Source: Macrophomina tecta
Lineage: Eukaryota > Ascomycota > Dothideomycetes > Botryosphaeriales > Botryosphaeriaceae
NCBI GenBank assembly: GCA_024180945.1
Contig: JAKSGN010000007.1
Coordinates: 3,906,001-3,970,000, forward strand
Direction of reading: 5' to 3'
Length of the DNA stretch: 64,000 nucleotides
The position numbers and the translations under genes were made by a program. This document shows, piece after piece, positions 12,277 to 25,816 of the stretch. The notes under the pieces were generated by a model that was not told where the DNA came from, searched no databases, and worked only from the letters and a program-made list of their open reading frames with translations. The stretch's first letter is position 1. Each line of letters starts with the position of its first letter.

Positions 12277-15200
12277 ATTAAATCCTTCTTAATTTCTTTT
12301 AAAAAAGTAGCCGGCCTTAAAGGGCTATATATAATAATTCTAATAATTTTAATAAAAAGAATAATTTTACGATAATAGAAATAAGAGGCTAATAAAGCCG
12401 TTTAAATACTCGAGGTAAATAAATAGAAATAGGCTTATTAATTTCTAAAGGCTATTAAACGCTAATTATTAATAAAAGCGCCTAGGGCATTAAATACCTA
12501 ATAGGTGATATAGCCGAACTAAGAGTACCTATAGCTATTAATAAACTATAATGCTTACGTAGCGTATCTATAAAAGATATATTAAAAGCTAAGCTTCTAG
12601 AATACCTTAACCACGTTAAGATTTTATAATAGCTATAAGTAGCCCTTAACGGCGAACTACCTACTATTCCTATACTAAACGTAGGTAAAATATATATAAA
12701 AAATAGAGTAGATAATAGTGAAAAGCGACTTAACCTTCTTATAAAAAATCTACCTCTAAAGCTTAAAGGCCTTACTTAGAGCTTATATAACTTATAAATA
12801 AATACGATAAAGATATATTTTAGCGTATACTAGGCGGATAAGAACTACCTTAGAAGAACCCTCTAGACTACTAAAGAGCTATCTAAATATAAGATTCTCT
12901 TTTAGTATATCTAAAGACGTTTAATAAACTAAAAAAAACTAGTACTACTCTAGTAGAAGTTTAAGATGTTAATATAGAATTATATTCGTAACTCTATTAT
13001 CTACCGCCTTAATAATGCTATTAGTTATTATACTACAGTAATAAAGAAGGGCTAGAAGTTTATAAAATTCTATATCTAAATAAAGACGTATAAGGATAAA
13101 TTTACGTATTAAATTTAGAATATAGATTATTATATTAATTAGATTTACTCCTGGCTTCTACTATTTATATATATAGAGCTTGTGTACTAGTCCTTCCTTA
13201 TTAGAATATAGGTAGAAGAGGATTTAGTAGCTAAAATCTAATGCGTTAAGTAAATGCTAGAGATAATAAAGCCCTATAAAAAGAGTAAGAATAAATAGTA
13301 GTTATAGAAAACTAAGCGCCCTTTTACTATCTCTAGCCTAGAACGTAACGGTTCCTATAAGGGTTTTAGAAATAGTAAAAAGACTAAAAAAAACTAAAGA
13401 TCTAAAGCTTTAGCTCTTCTAAAAAATATAGGCGATTTATATAGGTCTAGTACTCTAAATATAGGCGAAAAGTAGGCTAAAGGCTACGCTAACTAAGTAA
13501 ACTATAAAGATAAGTAAGACTTAAAAAAAAAAAAGCTTTAATCGCTTTTCTCTTTTTCTTACGGTTAGGGTCTTAAACGGGAGATAGTTTAAAACGTATA
13601 GAAATTATCGCTTTAATAGAAACCCTATCCGGTTCTACTAAAATTTAAGTATTAATAGATTATAGTTACGATCTAAATCTCATATTTCTTAAATACGTAG
13701 AGTAACTTATCTTATAAAATATATAAGCTAGTACTAGGCTGTCTATCTACCTTCTTAATAATACTACTATTATATTATATAACTTTTATTATATAGGGGT
13801 TACTACGTATAACTTAGAAGGCGCTATATATACTATTAAATTCTAACCTTACTAGAGTAGCTTATTTACGGGCTATAATACTATACTTAATATACTCTAG
13901 CTTAGGGCTACCGGGCTGGTTATCGATTTTAGAAGAGAAACGTTTTACTAGAGTATAAACTCACTAGAGTATATATATCTAGTAAGCGCTATTAAATTAT
14001 TTTAGAACTTAGAACTAGAAAAGCCTATTTACTTTCTTTAGCTATCTAACTACTAGCTCTCGCCTACAGGTAATTTAGAAAGTTAAAAAAATAACTTTAA
14101 CTCTTTCGTAGCCCTCTCGCGGGCGGAAAATATACTAAATATATATAAGAAGTAGAACGAAAGTAACTAAAATCTAAAAGAGCTCTTATCTAACTAAACT
14201 CTCTTCTATATATGAGGGCTATACTTTCGTATCTAAAGAGTATACGAATTATATAAGAAACTTACTAGTTTAGTAGACGTACTACTAGCTAAAATAGCTA
14301 AGAAGATCCGCGATAAGATTTCGAATACTTATAGAAAGTACTTAGACGTATTTTTAGATAAATAAGCTACTAAGCTACTATAATATACTAAGTTTAATTA
14401 TACTATTAATTTCGTTATAGGTTTTAAGCTATTATTAATACTTCTATATAGACTCTCCTAATCTAAACTATAAATTCTTAGGAAATATATTAATAAGGCC
14501 TTAGAATAGGGGTAAATTAGATATAGTAAGTTATCTACGGGCACGCCTATTCTCTTTACCCCTAAGATAAATAGTACTATATAGTTATACGTAAATTATA
14601 GGGGCCTAAATAAGGTTATAGTTAAAAATAGCTATTCTATACTACTAGTAAGTAAGCTACTAGACTGTCTAAATACTATAAAGATCTTTACTAAATTAGA
14701 CCTACGTAATACTTATTATTAAATCTATATAAAGAAAGGTAATAAGTAAAAAATAATATTTAAGACGTATTACGAGTATTACGAGTATCTAGTTATACTA
14801 TTTAGCTTAATTAACGTATCTATAATCTTCTAGTTATATATCTACCGAGCCCTAGGAGGCCTAGTAGATATAATTTATATAGTATACTTAAATAATATAC
14901 TTATATACTTAGCGGATAAGTCTTAGTATATTAAGCATGTTAAACGTATTCTCTAAAGATTATGTAATTAGAATCTTTACGTAAAACCGTCTAAATATAG
15001 CTTTTATATAAAGTATATTAAGTTTCTAGGCTTTATTATTACTTTCTAGGGGGTTATTATAGACCCTATAAGAGTTAAAGTTATTAAGAACTAGTTAGAG
15101 CCGTAAAGCTACTATAATATTTAAATTTTTCTAGGCTTTACTAACTTCTATAGGCGCTTTATATAGAATTACTCTACGATAGTTTAACTACTAACTAGCT

Positions 15201-17476
15201 TACTAAAAGAAGTAACCTAAGATTCTAATTTAAGAGCTAAACGAGTGCCGAAAAAGAAGTTAACTAAATAGTATAAGCCTTAGAAATAGCCCATAGGGAT
15301 AAAGTAAGCGTTTAGTAGACTAAAAGTATACTTTATATAAATTTCTATACTATAGTACTATAACCTAAGTCTTCTAGTTATACTAATTACTAATATATTA
15401 AACTATATTTATAGTAGCATCCTTTTCTAACTACTAGATAGAGAGAATAACTAGTGTTATTAGTATTCTATTACGTATTTTAGCTATAAGTTTGCTAGTA
15501 CTAAAATACGATATAATATCTATAATAAAAAACTCTACGCGATTATATAGTACTTTAAGTATTAGAGGCCTTACCTAGTATATATATAGACGCCGGTACG
15601 GGTATTATTTAATTATAATAATCTATATTATTTTATAATAACTAAGAGCCTTACGGCTTAATAGACTTAATATATTAAAGTTTTAGCTAAATTTAATTTT
15701 AATATTAAATATAAGCTGGGTAAGTCTAATCTAGTAAATACCTTTTTAAGGCATCTAGACTATACTCTTAGCTTTAAAAAGAGTAATAAGTGTACTTATC
15801 TTAATACTATATTATCTATACTATAATGTAAACTCTAGATTTAAGAATTAGAAGAACTTCTACGCACTACTAAGAACCCTAGCTAAGAGTATAAGAAAAA
15901 CCTACGTATAAATAGTAGTAGTAATTACTAAACTATCTTAGTCTATTTTGTTACTTATAAGAAGTACGACGAGTTCGCTTATAAAGGTCTAGTATCTCCA
16001 GTATATACTTACTATAAAAGAGCTAGTACGAGCTTAGTATAAAGCTTTATACCTTAGTTTATAGTAATAGTAGCCGCTATAACTAAAATAGTATTTAAAG
16101 CTACTTCTAAATTATTAGTTAATTTTATTTATACTAAGTAACGAAGGGACGCCTTCTATATAAACGTATAAAAATAGCTTATAAAAAGAGTACTTTTAGC
16201 ATATAATTAGTATATAATCGACGAGTAAGAACTCCTACGCTATAAAGAATAAGTATATATACTAAAGTATACTTCGCTACGCGAGGAAATTCTACTTAGA
16301 AATTATAATAATTTAAGTAGTAGCTATTACGGTATTTACTATACCTAGAAGATACTTTCTAGAAAGTATTACTAGAAAGGTATTACCGCGGATATTAGAA
16401 AATATATATAAAGCTACGATATTTATTAATATAATAAGGCTCACTAGTATAAGTTATATAGATTATTATAGCTACTACTAATAGCCGCTTAACTTTATAG
16501 ATACTACTTTCTTAATTTTATTACGGACTTACTAGAATTTATAGAGCGAGATAATTAAGTATATAACGTAGTTCTCGTACTTATTAATTATTTTACTAAA
16601 TATATACGTTATCTACTAGTTAGAAAGACGATTAATAGAATAACGCTTATAAATCTTATCGTAAATAATATTTTTATATAATTTAGGCTACCTAATAGCC
16701 TAGTCTTAAATAGAGGCTTAATATTTACGAGCTAGTTCTAGAGCGAATTATACTATAATCTTAGAATTAAGTATAGACTAAGTACCTTCTTTTACTCGTA
16801 GATAGATGGCTAAATAAAGAGATAAAATTAAAAGTTAGAAATATATCTACGCTATTATATCTTCTAGAACTAGTTAGACTAGATAAAGCTTCTCTAGTAG
16901 GCTTTATACGTTTATAACTAGAAAATCTACTCTTCTATAGGCTTTATACTAGTTTAACTAGATATAGGGGTAGAACCTAACTTTTAGAATAGGATTTAGA
17001 ATAACCTTAATAGAAATCCCCTAACTAAATCGGCTAAAGTAGCTAAAAAGCACGCGAAAAGTATATAAAAAGTATAGAAATTAGCGGTAAAATTTTTTAA
17101 ATACTTCTAGAAGCTCTAAACGAAATATTATAATCGAAACTAAACTAAAATATATTTTAATATTAAATAACTAGTCCTTCTCTTAGTAAGAAATATTAAA
17201 ACTAAATAGCCTTATAAGAAACTTAATAACTATTACCTAGGGCTATTTTAGATTCTAAAGAAGATTAGCTTCTAGGCCTACCGCTTAAATCTACTATAAT
17301 CTATATTCCGGCTATATACTATTTTTAATATTATATTACTAGAAGCTTATATAATAAGGCTAGGATTCTAACCGCTACTAATTAAAGAAATCGACGATAG
17401 TAGATACTAAGAAGTTAAAGCTATAGTAGCCTATAAAGAAGAACTACTAAGATAATACCTACTTAAATAACTTAGC
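12084..17476 (+). mobile_element. Ty3/Gypsy element A, copy 3, 5' part (LTR, gag, RT, integrase)
   Basis: Follows TSD GTTAG (12079-12083) and starts with an LTR at 12084-12276. Decayed Gypsy order is visible: a gag region at about 12.5-13.5 kb; RT with F-T-K-L-D-L-R near 14690 and Y-L-N-N-I-L near 14885 (RIPed Y-L-D-D); integrase with L-N-R-G-L-I-F-T-S near 16700 and the D-G-(Q)-(T)-x-R region near 16805; then the start of a chromodomain-like tail at about 17.38-17.47 kb. Element B interrupts it at 17477. The chromodomain reading resumes at 25817, confirming one element. Excluding B it is about 7.2 kb. Confidence 0.88.
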
Positions 17477-18258
17477 TATTACGAACCCCAGAGGGACAAG
17501 GGCTTTATAACCCCACGAATAGAAAGCCTGCACGGGAAAAGACACCGTAGAAGCTAAAAACCCGTAAGAATAATAGAGCCGTAATACCGGCGCGCCCGCA
17601 CGGGAAAAATAGCCTCGAGGAAGAACGGCGCGTACGGGCCTAAGTAAGATAGTAGCGAAAGCTCGTACGAAAACGGCGTCTATACGGTATAGTAAAACCA
17701 CGGAAATACCGACTAGGTCGAACTCCCGTAGGGGAAGAATATCCCTAAGAAAAGAATTACGAATCCCGGAAATTAGCTTCGGGCTAAGAGAAATAGATGG
17801 GAGAAAGTTAAATAACTCGTACGGTCTAAGAAATAATAGTCTAGCGGTATAATACTTTCTTAACTAATATAAAAGTTGGATTCTAGGAAATAGACCTTAG
17901 TGCCTAAGTTACGTAAGACCTACCGGGCCTACTAGATAATGAAGAATCGCGATTATTCTCTACTACGTATAGATAATAAAGGATTCTAACTATTCTTTAC
18001 TATCTATAGATTAATATAACTCTTATATAGTATATAGATATACTCTTTAGATAGTATCTTAATCTTCGTAGTTAACTTAAAGTTCTAATATAACCCTATT
18101 AGAGGTAATAAGCCTAACGTGCACCACGCACTAATATATTACGTAATTACTACTATTATTCTAATTCTTTACCCTTCTCTTATTCTTTAAGGTAAACCCT
18201 TTAGCTATCTAACCCTACTAGGCGATTCTAAAGCCTAGTAGAAGAGGCTGCCGTTATA
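17477..18258 (+). repeat. 5' LTR of Gypsy element B
   Basis: 782 bp, starting tattacgaa and ending ccgttata (RIPed TG...CA ends). It matches the right LTR at equal length, with mostly transition differences. The short reverse-strand open frame at 17459-17701 lies in this LTR and is not a gene. Confidence 0.92.
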
Positions 18259-21200
18259 CTTTAACTATTATTCTTATAAGAGAAGGCAGTTCCGAGGAGA
18301 GGAATACTTAACGATAAGATAGTATTACCTAATACTCGACGCTAACTAAGCAGTATAATAAACGACGTTAATATAAGTAATAATAGTTTCCTATAGCTAA
18401 CTATGGCCAACCTCTTTTAGGTTATTTAAGATATATAAGGCCAGATCGGCGAACTGCATAAATAACTCTAGAAGTAGACTAATAAGAATACCTAGCTCTA
18501 TTAATAAATAGGCGAACTTCGTAACTAAGCTATTTCGATAACCCCTATTCTAGTACTCATTTATACTCCGGTATTAACAACGACTTAACCTCCTAATAGA
18601 AATATAAAGACGGCTAAGCTAGATCTATTCTATAGTAATTAAAAGAAGCTCTAGATCTTTCTCTTATAACTTAATCTATACTTCTTCTTTAACTCTAGAG
18701 ACTTCTCTACTAACGATAAAAAGGTAATATTTATAGCTACCTACCTCCGCGATATTACGATATAGTAGTTCGAGCCCTACCTTAGAGACCGAATAGAGAA
18801 AGAACTAGAAGTACGTAAGAAGAATACTAAGAAAGTCTTTAGTAGCTATAAGCACTTCGTGACTTAAATTAAATAAAGCTTCGGAGATCTTAACGAGGTT
18901 AATAAGGCCTAACGGGCCGTTATAAATATCTACTAGAAGACTTTAGTAGCGGACTATACTATAGAATTCTAAAAGGCCGTAGCGTACCTAGATAATTAGT
19001 CCGACCGCGCCCTTATAGACTACTACTACCGAGGACTTAAGAAAAGAGTTAAAGACTAACTTATAATATAAGACGATTCTAAGACCCTAGATAAGCTTAT
19101 TAAGCTAGCTATTAAATACGATAACCACCTCTTCGAGTGCTAATCCGAGAAGTATAAGGTAAACTACGGAGCTAATACTTCGCGCCTAGCGCGCCCTAGA
19201 TATACTTAGAAAGGAGGAGATGCTATAGAGCTAGATAATATTAACCGCCGAAACGACCTACCTAAAAGAGATAACTACTATAGGGGAAAGAATAACGGCT
19301 ATAAAAAAAAATGACGTAAAGAATAGACCCTAGAGTAAAAATAAAGGTTTAAAAAAGAACTATACGTCTACTATAGTAAAACTTAGGAAAAGACACACTA
19401 CTACCTTAAGAAGAATAAATAAGTCTCGGCCACGACGTAAGAATTGGAAAGATAAGAAGTCTCTACGGTTACTAAATAAGAAAACCCCTTCGCCGAATTC
19501 GATAAGTAATACGAAGAAAGCTAGAACCCCGAGTATTAGAGGCTTAGCTAGATAGCCTACTATAATAATAACTATACTACCTACTAGAGCGATAAGAACG
19601 CTATAGGCTAGTATTCTAAGAAGCTACGACACATTAATACGACCCTAAGAATAAAGAAAGAGCTTATTAAAGCCTTTTCCAACGACGAGGACCTAGTCGA
19701 TAGCGATATAGAGAAACTATACGATAGCACCCTAGAGTTAAGCATAATCGATAATAAGTAATAGTAGAACGAAGCTATACTTATAAGAATAACCGAATAC
19801 CTAACTCGATACGGAGAGACGCGCCGCGTTACTAATAGCCTAGATTCTACGGTTACCTAGACTCTAGGCCCTATAATTAACCTCGGGACGTAATAATACA
19901 AAGTACAGCAAGGAAAGGTATACGTACGCGTATAGTAAGACGATACCTAGAACTCCTAGAAAAAATTATCACTCGAGACGGCCGACGAACTCGTATCTTA
20001 GCTAGAGAACGAGGTATAGAGGGTATAACGACGATAAGACCTATAATACCTTTATAATATAGCCTATACTCTTTGCTAGTACGGTATAGTAACTAGGAAT
20101 AGGGGTACCTTATAATAGATACTCTATGAAAAATACGATATGCCTACCTTCTAGTATTAGGTCCGAAATAGGTAGATCTACTAAAGACGACTAATTAAAC
20201 GCGGTAGATAGACGTAATAGAAAGATACTCTAATCCTAGTTAACGAATAGAACGAGTATATCCATTATAAAATAACGGGATAACCTATATTAAAAAACTA
20301 GATGGCTTCCCTAGATAGAAATCCTAGAAGGGGCCGTTAGATAGGTCCTTTAACTAGGTTATACGTATAGCGAACGGAATTATATCTACTAAATTAAATC
20401 TATACCGACTTTTATATATTCTAGTTATATTCTACGGGAAAAAGGCAATGGCTATAATTAATAGTGGTATATAAGGCGTATTTGTCGATTTTAAGTTTAT
20501 CGTTAAGAACTAACTACTCTAGTAAGCTAAGAATTACCCTTACCAGCTAAGTACGGTAGACGGCTTCCTAGCGAAATATAAAAATAGCTAGATAAGAATT
20601 AAGATAGGGAAAGCACCCCTTACCATTAATAATTACCGAGAACGAATTAACCTTAACGTAATAATAATTCCTAGATACGATATTATTCTAGGAATACCGT
20701 AGCTAAAGACTTACGAGCTATATATTAGCTAGAGAATAGAGACTATTACGTTCTCTAACGAATACTATAGATACTACCTCGTAACGGTAAGAAGAAGCTA
20801 ATAAAGCTAGAAAAAAGTGCTAGAGCCTAAGAGCTAAAGCGGAACCTCCGAGCTAAGATGATGGGATAATAACATATTCATAGATATTAAGACTATTAGC
20901 TACCGAACGCTAAAACTTATAATAAGACGAGGAGAAAAGGCCTATACGATCTACGTAAAACCTAGTAAGAATACTGAGTAGAAAACTCTTACTCGTATAA
21001 TACGGGGCCTTACGGATAAGGATAAGAATAGCCTAAAGCTAGTTAGAGGAGACTACCCCTAGAGGCTTAATAGATAATATAACTACTTAGATAAAGTAGG
21101 TACTAGTCCCCTCGGGTATAAGAGCTATAACAGTAAAGGTATTTTAGTAGCCGAGGTTAGCGCAGACCTTAGCGGAATTATAAGGCCTACTATAGATAAA

Positions 21201-24200
21201 TTAGCACCTATACCGGAATTAGAGATAGTCCTATAAGAATTCTAAGATATACTAAAAATATTCTAAGAAAGAGGCAAGGAACAACTACTAGAGTATTAGT
21301 TATAGAATTATAAGATACCTCTACTCTCGGGAATATAACCTGCTTTTAAGCCTATTTACTCCTTATCTAAGACAGAGGCCGAAGCATTACGGGAATATAT
21401 TAATAAAAATCTAGAACGAGGATATATATGACCCTTATAGTCGCTAGTAGGATACCCTATTCTATTCATTTTAAAAAAGAATAGTAAGCTCCGCCTCTAT
21501 ATTAACTATTAATAGCTAAACGATATTACGGTTAAGAATCGATATCTACTACCTTATATTAATAAACTATAGAATAAGCTTCGCAACGCTAAGTTCTTTA
21601 TGAAACTAGACCTTTGAGAAGGTTACTACCTAGTCCGTATTAAGAAAGGTAAAGAATAGAAGACGGCGTTCCAAATATGATTTAGATATTATAAGTATAC
21701 GGTAATATCTTTTAGGCTTACTAATGCACCGGCTACCTTCTAGAGCTTAGTTAACGATATTCTACGTTCGTATTTAAATGTATTCGCCTTGGCTTACCTA
21801 GATAATATCCTAATATACTCGGAAACGCTCGAGAAGTATACCGAGTACGTAAGAAAAGTCCTAAAGGCCTTAGACGAACGAAATCTCTAAGTAGCCCTAG
21901 AAAAGAGCGAGTAGTATATATAAAGAATAGAATACCTAGGGTTTATCTTTACCCTAGGGTATATCGGTATAGACGATAAGAAACTAGGCGTAATTAGAAA
22001 CTAGCCAATACCGCGAACTGTTAAAAAAGTATAATTCTTTCTTAGATTTACTAACTTTTACCAGAAGTTTATTATAAACTACGCTAGAATAGCGGCACCT
22101 CTAACCGATATTACTAAGAAAGAGCACGGGTTTATATAGGAAGAAAGATAATAATGAGCGTTTAACTTACTAAAGTGGATATTTATAGAAGTATTAGTTC
22201 TAGGGCTTTATAACCTAGATCTACCGATTACGGTAGAAACCGACGCTTTAGACTACGCTATAGAAGCCGTACTTAGTTAGCTAGATAAAGAAGGTAGACT
22301 ATATTCTATTACCTACTACTTAAGAAAAATAATACCGGCTAAGAAGAACTACGACGTCTATAATAAGAAACTCTTAGCTATAGTTACGGCTTTTAAAGAA
22401 TAGAGATACTACCTTAAAGGCGCTAAGTACTAGGTTATAATCTACTACGACTATAAGAACCTCTCGCACTTTACTATTACTAAGGAATTAAACCAATGAT
22501 AGGTTTAGTAGGCTAAAGAACTAGCGTCTTATAATATAAAGATTATCTATAGAAAGGGATCTAAAAATGCTCGCGCTAATACGTTAAGTAGACGAGCCGA
22601 TTATATTAAAGAAAAGCTAGATCCGTAACCTATAATACTTAACACGTAGGAGGACAGGTCTTTTATACCCGCTAGTCGTAGCCGCTAGATTATAGCTATT
22701 TATAGCCTAGAATAAACGTGGCTTAAAGAAGGACTAGACGACTCGCTTATCCCGGTTAGACTATTCGCCCTAGCGATACGCCTCGAAGGTAACGAATAGA
22801 AGTAGAAGATCTAAGAAGTCTACGTAGATAACGTAACGGCTTAAAAAATCGAAGAACTCGATAACAATCCCTAAGTAACTAGAAATGTAGATAGTATAAT
22901 TCTATTTTTAGAATTAGTCTACGTTCCGATTAAACTACGAGAAGAGCTCGTAAAGAATATATACAAAGCCTTAGTATACAGTTATTAAGAAATAGATAAG
23001 ACGATAGAGCGAATTATAAAAAGCTACTACTTTCTAAGGCTAAGAAGAACTATTTAACAGATAGTCTCGTAATACGACCTTTATATTAGAAGTAAGGCCG
23101 CGAGGTATATACCCTACAGACTACTTTAGCTGCTACCAGTACTAAAGCGCCCTTAGTAATCTATCTCGCTAGACTTTATTACGGACCTACCTAAGTTAGA
23201 AGAACCGCTTACTAAAATTAAGTATAACTTAATTCTAGTTATTATTAATAGAATAATAAAGTACGTATACTACTTGCTATATCTTAAGACGGTAAATACG
23301 GAAGAACTCGCCTATACGTTTCTTAAAATAATCCTTAGTAACTACGGGTTACCGAAAGAGCTCGTATTAAATAAAGATCGGCTATTTATATCCCGATTCT
23401 AGTAGACGCTTACCCGCTAGCTTAGAGTAAAGTATAAGCTCTCGACCACGGTATATCTATAAATAGATAGATAGATAGAACGAATAAATTAAATACTAGA
23501 ATAGTACTTACGCTACTACCTTAATTATATATAAAATAATTAGGTCGAGCTACTACTGCTCGTATAGTTCGCATATAATAGCTTAAAAGCATTAGCTATA
23601 TAAGAATCTCTATTCTACGCTAACTACGGCTATAAGCCCATAGCGTATAAAGAGCTAATACTAAGCGAATTCCTAGCCTAAAAAAAAATCCTTAAAGTAG
23701 ACTAGCTAAAGGTACTCTATGAATAATTATACCTAGACCTTAAATTCGTAGCCCTATAAATAGGTAAATACTATAATAGACGGCACTAGGAGGCACTAAA
23801 GCTAAAAAGGGGGGATAAAGTTTACCTTCTTAAAAAAAGCATTAAGACAAAATAGCTAAATAATAAATTAGACTTTAAGAAAATCGGATTATTCGAAATT
23901 AAAGAATAGATTAGAAAGGTTAATTTCCGCCTTAGATTACCTAATACTATACAGATATACCTTATATTTTACGTCTTACTCCTCGAACCGGCACCGGAAA
24001 ATGCCACGCCATTACGCTAAACGAAAGAAATGCTACCGGAAAATCTAGACGCCGACGAAAATATAGACTAGAACGTAGAATAAGTCCTAGATAGCGGCTA
24101 TATTAATAGTTAATTCTAATACCTTCTTAAATAGAAAGGAGACTAGGATAATACCTAGAAATTACTGAAACTCTATGACTATTAAGAGCTTATTAATAAG

Positions 24201-25029
24201 TTCTATCGCCGAAACCTAGATCGACTAACACCGCCGACTCGTCGTATACGAAGGACCTAAAATTAAAGTTAGAAAACGAAGATAACCGCGCCTAATTAAC
24301 TAAACTAAAACCCTCGGGAGGTATAGAACCCGAACTAACGCTAGAAGACTTAATAGACTAGAATGACTCTATAGTATTATTAGCTAAGACATCGCTATGT
24401 AAACGCTTTAGCGATCGTTTCTTCTTAGTATTTTTAGGGTTAGAGGTACCCCTAACCTCGTAAGTAGATTTAATGCGATTAAGCTTCTCTAACTTCTTTA
24501 TAGTCGTAGTCTTCTTTAAAAGTATTAAGTAAGTACGACGCTCTAAGAGGTTCTCTTACTTCTCTAAACGAGATAAACGGGCTATTACGGCCTATATAGT
24601 CTTACGGGCTTCTTCCCGGTCCGTATGCACTTTAGCATGCGCCTGATTAAGACGGTTAACTAAGGATGAACGTTAGTAATAGCGAAGAACGGCAGAGAAG
24701 AAGTATATAATCCGTAGTATCGAGATCTTCCCTATTATAAGTAGTTCGTTTACGGCGCGCGTACTCCCTATAGCGAGAAGAACTCTTAATATCTATTCGA
24801 TACTCTACGGACTTACTTTTAGAGGCTAGGAGTAAATAGAAAGAATAAGAAACGGGTATTGCGTAACCCTCGCGATTAATACGCTTACCTAGAAGAACCT
24901 ATTTAGTATACTTACGTTTCGGAGGTATTATAAAGCTTTACTAAAGAAAAGAAAGAAAGAACGAAGAAAATATAAGATATAGATAAATAGATAAATCTTC
25001 AGGCTGAAGATCCTTAAGAGGGAGGGTAG

Positions 25030-25811
25030 TATTATAAACCCTAGAGAAATAAGGGCTTTATAACCCCACGAATAGAAAACCCGCACGGAAAAAGGTACCG
25101 TAGGGGCTAAGAACCTATAAAAATAATAGAGCCGCAATACCGGTGCGCCCGTACGGGAAAAATAGCCTCGAGGGAGAACGGCGCGTACGGGCCTAAATAA
25201 GGTAGTAGCGGAAGCCCGTATGGGAATAGCGCCTATACGATATAGTAAAACCACGGGAATACCGACTAGGTCGAACTTTCGTAGGGGAAGAATGTCCCTA
25301 AGAAAAGAATTACGAATCCTAGAAACCGGCTTCGGGCTAAGAAGAACGGACGGGAAAAAGTCGAATAACTCGTACGGTCTAAGAAACGATAGTCTAGCGG
25401 TATAATACTTTCTTAACTAATATAAAAGTCGGATTCTAGAAAATAGACCTTAGCGCCTAAGTTACGTAAGACCTACCGGGCCTACTAGATAATGAAGAAT
25501 CGCGATTATCCTCTACTACGTATAGATAATAAAGGATTCTAACTATTCTTTACTATCTATAGATTAATATAACTCTTATATAGTATATAGATATACTTTT
25601 TAGATAGTACCTTAACCTTCATAGTTAACTTAAAGTTCTAATATAACTCTATTAGAGGTAATAAGCCTAACGTGTACCGCGTACCGATATATTACGTAAT
25701 TACTACTATCGTTCTAATTCTTTACCCTTCTCTTATTTTTTAAGGTAAACTCTTTAGCTACCTAACCCTACTAGGCGATTCTAAAGCCTAGTAGAAGAGG
25801 CCGCCATTATA
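25030..25811 (+). repeat. 3' LTR of Gypsy element B
   Basis: 782 bp, starting tattataaa and ending ccattata, directly followed by TSD TTAGC (25812-25816). Short open frames at 24928-25254 (-) and 25220-25405 (+) fall in or at this LTR and have no independent support. Confidence 0.92.
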
Positions 25812-25816
25812 TTAGC

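Larger units (their letters stand above)
1831..14213. repeat. Large palindrome (inverted repeat, arms about 5.7 kb, spacer about 1.0 kb)
   Basis: The left arm 1831-7513 is the reverse complement of the right arm 8531-14213. Matching positions sum to 16,044 at every point checked (1861/14183, 3960/12084, 7441/8603, 7501/8543), so there is no net indel between the arms. Differences seen are transitions, as RIP produces. The arms contain LINE 5' half, TSD, Gypsy A LTR and gag. The outer limit of the left arm is hidden by the later insertion of Gypsy A copy 1. Confidence 0.88.
17477..25811 (+). mobile_element. Ty3/Gypsy element B, complete but RIP-killed, nested in element A
   Basis: Full-length 8,335-bp element with 782-bp LTRs (17477-18258 and 25030-25811) and a 5-bp TSD TTAGC at 17472-17476 and 25812-25816. 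In order: gag capsid (F-E-P-Y-L-R-D near 18770), a zinc-knuckle remnant near 19360-19410 whose Cys codons have become Tyr, protease (I-N-S-G-I from a former D-S-G-A near 20455), RT (F-M-K-L-D-L near 21600; Y-L-D-N-I-L-I-Y-S near 21795), RNase H (near 22440), and integrase (D-F-I-T-D-L-P near 23170). A purine-rich tract aagagggagggtag lies just before the 3' LTR. Stops occur in every domain. Confidence 0.92.

Noticed and set aside
24928..25405. Open frames on both strands, similar to one at 17459-17701
   Set aside because: They are repeated because they lie in the two LTRs of Gypsy element B; the similarity reflects LTR identity, not a gene family.
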